A stretch of 14,016 nt of DNA from JACROF01 sp964598995. Its GTDB lineage: Bacteria > Patescibacteriota > Microgenomatia > Levybacterales > UBA12049. Made by a program: the position numbers and the translations under genes. Under the pieces are notes generated by a model. That model was not told where the DNA came from, did not search any database, and saw nothing but the letters and a program-made list of their open reading frames with translations. The DNA lies in the NCBI GenBank assembly GCA_964598995.1, contig CAZRDR010000045.1, positions 1 through 14,016 on the forward strand. Direction: 5' to 3'. Shown one piece after another: positions 12,114 to 14,016 of the stretch; the first letter of the stretch is position 1, and the number at the start of each line of letters is the position of its first letter.

Positions 12114-12503
12114 ATGTATACCGTTGCAGATTTTGTGATCAGAGTAAAAAATGCGTCCTACGCTCGTCGTAAAGAGGTAGTTATGCCTTATTCAAAAATT
12201 ACGAAAGCGATCGCTAAGCTTCTTGTTAAAGAAGGATATTTAGCTGATGTTCGTGATACTGAATTAGACGGCAAAAAAACCATTACTGTTGGCATCAGAT
12301 ATGTTCGTCGTAAGCCGGTTGTCAGTGATGTTGAGATCATCTCAAAGCCATCTTTAAGAACTCACATGAATCACAAAGAGTTAGGTACAGAACAGCGCAA
12401 GAAGACACTCATGATGGTTGTTTCTACCAGTCAAGGGTTAATGACCGGTAAAGATGCTTTGAAGAAAGGCTTAGGAGGAGAACTCCTTTTTAAGATTGGC
12501 TAA
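12114..12503 (+). CDS. rpsH: 30S ribosomal protein S8
   Basis: S8 is a primary 16S rRNA binder and, in E. coli, the repressor of the spc operon. The 129 residues show ADFVIRVKNASYARRKEVVMPYSK (5-28), IAKLLVKEGYLADV, ISKPSLR and VVSTSQGLMTGKDALKKGLGGELLFKIG. The last residues differ slightly from the usual GGEVLCYVW ending, in which the final Cys-x-x-Trp is common; here it reads GGELLFKIG. No ribosome site precedes the ATG, so translation probably depends on rpsN. Confidence 0.96.
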   Translation: MYTVADFVIRVKNASYARRKEVVMPYSKITKAIAKLLVKEGYLADVRDTELDGKKTITVGIRYVRRKPVVSDVEIISKPSLRTHMNHKELGTEQRKKTLMMVVSTSQGLMTGKDALKKGLGGELLFKIG

Positions 12504-12508
12504 AAGAT

Positions 12509-13057
12509 ATGTCAAAGATAGGCAAATTACCAATTCAACTCAAACAAGGCGTAACTGTTCAGATCGATGGCAGTAACGTTACTGTTAATGGCACAAAAGG
12601 GCAGGCATCTTATGCATTACCTAAAGGTGTTAGTGTTAAACAGGAAGGTGAAGAGCTTTTAGTTGCAATTGAGAATGATAGTCAGGACTTACGTGCAAAA
12701 TGGGGACTCACACGCGCTCTTCTTGCCAACATGCTTAAAGGAGTAGATGCAGGTTTTGAGAAAAAACTCGAACTCCAAGGAGTCGGTTACAGAGCTCAGA
12801 TGCAGGGAAATGACTTAGTCTTAAGTCTTGGATTTTCTCATCCAGTTAAGTTCTCACCACTTGAAGGATTAAAATTGTCTGTTGCTGAAAACGTTATTAC
12901 TGTTTCAGGAACTGATAAGATGCTCGTTGGCCAGATGGCTGCAACTATCAGAGGGGTAAAACCACCTGAACCTTACAAAGGAAAAGGAATTAGATACGTT
13001 GGCGAGCAAGTCCGACGTAAGGCTGGAAAAGCTGCTAAGGCAGTTGGAGGTAAATAA
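12509..13057 (+). CDS. rplF: 50S ribosomal protein L6
   Basis: L6 lies at the factor-binding region near the sarcin-ricin loop. The 182 residues contain two L6 repeats. The N-terminus is MSKIGKLPIQLKQGVTVQI. The linker to the second repeat contains LELQGVGYRAQMQGNDLVLS (87-106), and PPEPYKGKGIRYVGE (152-166) is the invariant C-terminal signature. The gene starts 5 nt after rpsH without a clear Shine-Dalgarno sequence and ends with GGAGG that serves rplR. Confidence 0.97.
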   Translation: MSKIGKLPIQLKQGVTVQIDGSNVTVNGTKGQASYALPKGVSVKQEGEELLVAIENDSQDLRAKWGLTRALLANMLKGVDAGFEKKLELQGVGYRAQMQGNDLVLSLGFSHPVKFSPLEGLKLSVAENVITVSGTDKMLVGQMAATIRGVKPPEPYKGKGIRYVGEQVRRKAGKAAKAVGGK

Positions 13058-13059
13058 TT

Positions 13060-13401
13060 ATGAATAGAAATATATTACGCAGAAAAAATCGTCAGAGTAG
13101 AATTCGAGCTAAGATCAGAAATGTTTCTGAATTACCTCGTCTGTCTGTCTTTCGTTCAAACGAATACATCTATGCACAAATCATCGATGATGCAGCACAT
13201 AAGACAATTGTTGGTATTTCAGAGAAAAAAGATACTAAAGGAACTAAAACAGAGCGCGCAAAAGCATTAGGCCTTGAGCTTGCAAAAGTTGCTAAAGACA
13301 AAAAAGTTAGTAAAGTTGTTTTTGATAAAGGTAGTTATGCATATCACGGTCGCGTCAAAGCCTTAGCAGAAGGCGCAAGAGAAGGGGGATTAGAGTTCTA
13401 A
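13060..13401 (+). CDS. rplR: 50S ribosomal protein L18
   Basis: L18 binds 5S rRNA together with L5. The 113 residues include RIRAKIRNVSELPRLSVFRSNEYIYAQIID (14-43), a lysine-rich middle and the signature KVVFDKGSYAYHGRVKALAEGAREGGLEF (about 85-113). The N-terminus is a few residues shorter than in some bacteria. GGAGG lies nine bases upstream in the tail of rplF. rpsE follows after 1 nt. Confidence 0.97.
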   Translation: MNRNILRRKNRQSRIRAKIRNVSELPRLSVFRSNEYIYAQIIDDAAHKTIVGISEKKDTKGTKTERAKALGLELAKVAKDKKVSKVVFDKGSYAYHGRVKALAEGAREGGLEF

Positions 13402-13402
13402 T

Positions 13403-13894
13403 ATGGCATATCAAGATAATAATCAGAGAAGTGAGTTTATTGAACAAGTAGTACAGATTAGTCGTGTCTCCAAGAAAACTAAAGGAGGCAACAAAGTCGG
13501 CTTTTCTGCACTCACTGTTGTTGGGGACGGTAAAGGACGAGTCGGAGTCGGTCTTGGTAAAGCACCAGATGTCTCAAGTGCAGTCCGTAAGGGAATTCTT
13601 CTTGCGAAAAAACACATGGTGTCAGTACCTTTGGTTAATGGTACAATTAAATCTCGCGTTGATGTTAAGGTAGGAGCAGCACGTGTTATGCTTAAGCCAG
13701 CACCTCCAGGATCGGGTATTATCGCGGGTGGAGCTGTTCGTAGTGTCGTTGCTGCAGCAGGTATTACTAACATCTCAAGTAAAGTACTTGGCAGTAATAA
13801 CAAAAATGGTAACGTGACTGCAACTCTTGAAGCATTACGTATGCTCTCACAAATGCAGGATAAAAAAGAAGCGTTAGCTGCTAAAACTAAATAA
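13403..13894 (+). CDS. rpsE: 30S ribosomal protein S5
   Basis: S5 contributes to decoding fidelity and the mRNA entry channel. The 163 residues contain the double-stranded-RNA-binding-like N-terminal domain with QISRVSKKTKGGNKVGFSAL (18-37) and VVGDGKGRVGVGLGKAPDVS (39-58). The C-terminal domain follows with MLKPAPPGSGIIAGGAVRSV and GITNISSKVLGSNNKNGNVTATLEAL. A purine-rich stretch (GGGGGA) stands before the ATG. The next gene is rplO, 2 nt after the stop; the usual rpmD (L30) is absent. Confidence 0.98.
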   Translation: MAYQDNNQRSEFIEQVVQISRVSKKTKGGNKVGFSALTVVGDGKGRVGVGLGKAPDVSSAVRKGILLAKKHMVSVPLVNGTIKSRVDVKVGAARVMLKPAPPGSGIIAGGAVRSVVAAAGITNISSKVLGSNNKNGNVTATLEALRMLSQMQDKKEALAAKTK

Positions 13895-13896
13895 CT

Positions 13897-14016
13897 ATGG
13901 AATTACATAACTTAACCAGTATTAATAACAAAGGAAAACGTAGACTTGGTCAAGGTCATGGCTCTGGTCGTGTCAAGACATCAGGTCGTGGTACTAAAGG
14001 ACAAAAAGCTCGTTCT
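13897..14016 (+). CDS. rplO: 50S ribosomal protein L15, 5' part (cut by window end)
   Basis: Forty codons are visible before the window ends. The translation begins MELHNLTSINNKGKRRLGQG and continues HGSGRVKTSGRGTKGQKARS, matching the Gly/Arg/Lys-rich N-terminus of L15, which weaves through 23S rRNA. It starts 2 nt after rpsE and replaces the expected rpmD-rplO order. Confidence 0.95.
   Translation, partial: MELHNLTSINNKGKRRLGQGHGSGRVKTSGRGTKGQKARS

Noticed and set aside
12473..12491. 5-bp hairpin with five Ts at the end of rpsH
   Set aside because: It lies within conserved rpsH codons (GGELLF), the stem is short, and rplF follows at once; probably coincidental.

Overview
The window looks like a piece of a small-genome Candidate Phyla Radiation (Patescibacteria) chromosome. 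Four things suggest this. The S10-spc ribosomal protein cluster runs straight from S5 to L15 with no L30 gene between them. The genes are compact, with 1-17 nt overlaps. The base composition is moderately AT-rich under the standard bacterial code (TGA is used as a stop, for example at the end of rpsQ). Several genes outside or inside the cluster have a -10 box so close to the ATG that their mRNAs would be leaderless. The exact lineage cannot be fixed from this sequence; Microgenomates would fit but is a guess.

Bases 1-3936 are a mixed accessory/housekeeping stretch. It holds a D-Ala-D-Ala ligase (cell wall), an unrecognised 160-residue protein, a small membrane methyltransferase of the isoprenylcysteine O-methyltransferase type on the minus strand, a PIG-L/LmbE-type deacetylase on the plus strand, and a membrane-anchored GH18/YaaH-like protein with a degenerate catalytic motif. 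The methyltransferase and deacetylase genes diverge from an 83-bp gap that holds two back-to-back candidate promoters.

Bases 3937-4124 hold no gene. They carry a near-consensus promoter and a hairpin plus U-tract leader for tuf (EF-Tu).

Bases 4125-14016 form one long plus-strand translation cluster: tuf, rpsJ, rplC, rplD, rplW, rplB, rpsS, rplV, rpsC, rplP, rpmC, rpsQ, rplN, rplX, rplE, rpsN (zinc type), rpsH, rplF, rplR, rpsE and the first 40 codons of rplO. Two breaks interrupt the tight packing. The first is a 137-nt rpsJ-rplC leader with an 8-bp terminator hairpin and nine Ts that abut the rplC ribosome-binding site. The second is a 38-nt gap before rpsN with a TTGTAA-17-TATAAT promoter seven bases before the ATG.

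The most unusual points are the apparent attenuator inside the S10 operon, the internal leaderless promoter for S14, and a natural Gln at the position of L2 His229 together with a shortened L2 N-terminus. L3 also has an acidic tail and L4, encoded next to it, a basic tail. EF-Tu has Asn in place of His in its P-loop. No mobile element, CRISPR array, tRNA or rRNA is visible.
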